NCBI RefSeq assembly: GCF_001562015.1
Contig: NZ_LASA01000014.1
Span: forward strand, 1 to 34,176
Origin: Endozoicomonas arenosclerae
Lineage (GTDB): Bacteria > Pseudomonadota > Gammaproteobacteria > Pseudomonadales > Endozoicomonadaceae
DNA length: 34,176 bases
Reading direction: 5' to 3'
Positions within the stretch are counted from its first letter, which is position 1; every line of letters begins with the position of its first letter. The notes under the pieces are model-generated. The model worked only from the letters and a program-made list of their open reading frames with translations. It was not told the DNA's origin and searched no databases. Shown here piece by piece: positions 33,934 to 34,176 of the stretch. The position numbers and the translations under genes are program-made.

Positions 33934-34176
33934 CAGGGCAATTGCATCAATCTGAACACTCGAAGATAAATTTCTTGTAAACTCTCTATCCAGTTTATTC
34001 GAGTCTCCTAGAGTAGTTCATCCGCATGGAAGCCAAGCAGTACCAGCCACTAGCTGATTTTTTAGCCAAAGTTCCTGATCCTCGCTGCCCCGGCATGTGT
34101 GATCACAACCTGCTCGATATACTTATCATTGCTGTATGCGCAGTCATATGTGGAGCGGACGAGTGGCAAGACATGG
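33934..34176 (+). mobile_element. ISAs1-family insertion sequence, partial (right copy)
   Basis: Begins with CAGGGCAATTGCATC directly inside the TonB receptor coding frame and runs to the window edge. It is the inverted copy of 1-247. The element interrupts the receptor gene. Only the first 243 bases are present. Confidence 0.87.
34026..34176 (+). CDS. ISAs1-family transposase, N-terminal fragment
   Basis: The first 50 residues start at the ATG at 34026 and are the same as those encoded at 1-155 on the other strand. The V-P-D-P-R and L-L-D-I-L-I-I-A-V-C-A-V segments are typical of ISAs1-family transposases. The rest of the gene is outside the window. Confidence 0.8.
   Translation, partial: MEAKQYQPLADFLAKVPDPRCPGMCDHNLLDILIIAVCAVICGADEWQDM

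Noticed and set aside
1-34176. Composite transposon carrying the whole window
   Set aside because: The right IS interrupts the receptor gene and the left flank is unrelated; a contig ending at repeats explains the data more simply, so this is kept only as a low-interest alternative.
1-34176. CRISPR arrays, tRNA and rRNA genes
   Set aside because: No regularly spaced repeats and no recognisable structural RNA sequence were seen on either strand.

Overview
The window looks like a piece of a gamma-proteobacterial genome. I would guess a marine, host-associated Oceanospirillales/Endozoicomonas-type bacterium, from the moderate GC, AT-rich intergenic regions, TonB receptor, large secreted proteases and many insertion sequences; this taxonomic guess is inference. 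Both ends of the window are the same ISAs1-family insertion sequence end, in inverted orientation, so this is probably a contig that stops at a repeat. No rRNA, tRNA or CRISPR array was found.

Layout. 1-247: start of an ISAs1-family element, leftward. 248-774: AT-rich, with a possible gene tail. 775-5040: secreted alpha/beta hydrolase (-), GNAT acetyltransferase (+), membrane-anchored PQQ-type sugar/sorbosone dehydrogenase (+). 5041-6048: unknown cupin-like protein (-), then a 945-bp AT-rich gap. 6994-10101: secreted M43 metalloprotease with PKD and PPC domains (+). 10169-11407: B12-binding radical SAM protein (-). 11642-12950: an IS1595-family element with a truncated gene on each side. 13007-20502: leftward operon for hydroxyproline catabolism plus a peptide-binding lipoprotein. 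20846-25115: rightward GntR regulator, 2-oxoglutarate semialdehyde dehydrogenase and Xaa-Pro aminopeptidase. 25160-31348: leftward beta-galactosidase and M16 peptidase lipoprotein. 31526-33933: TonB receptor (+) cut off by the right-hand ISAs1-family element.

The main result is a connected locus from about 6.8 to 33.9 kb. It encodes a complete trans-4-hydroxy-L-proline route (epimerase, FAD oxidase, DapA-type deaminase, 2-oxoglutarate semialdehyde dehydrogenase). It also encodes a likely trans-3-hydroxy-L-proline route (proline-racemase-family dehydratase, pyrroline-2-carboxylate reductase). Around these are an extracellular protease, a Xaa-Pro aminopeptidase, an M16 peptidase, a peptide-binding protein, a TonB receptor and a beta-galactosidase.

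Four copies of a near-identical palindrome (core ATTGTATACAAT, a FadR/GntR-type operator) lie before the M43 protease, between the catabolic operon and gntR, and twice between the beta-galactosidase and the TonB receptor. I infer one GntR regulon for using hydroxyproline-rich, possibly galactosylated, protein. Animal collagen or algal hydroxyproline-rich glycoprotein are the obvious candidates. The individual enzyme families are known; the regulon-wide link between protease, receptor, galactosidase and hydroxyproline catabolism is the part that may be undescribed.
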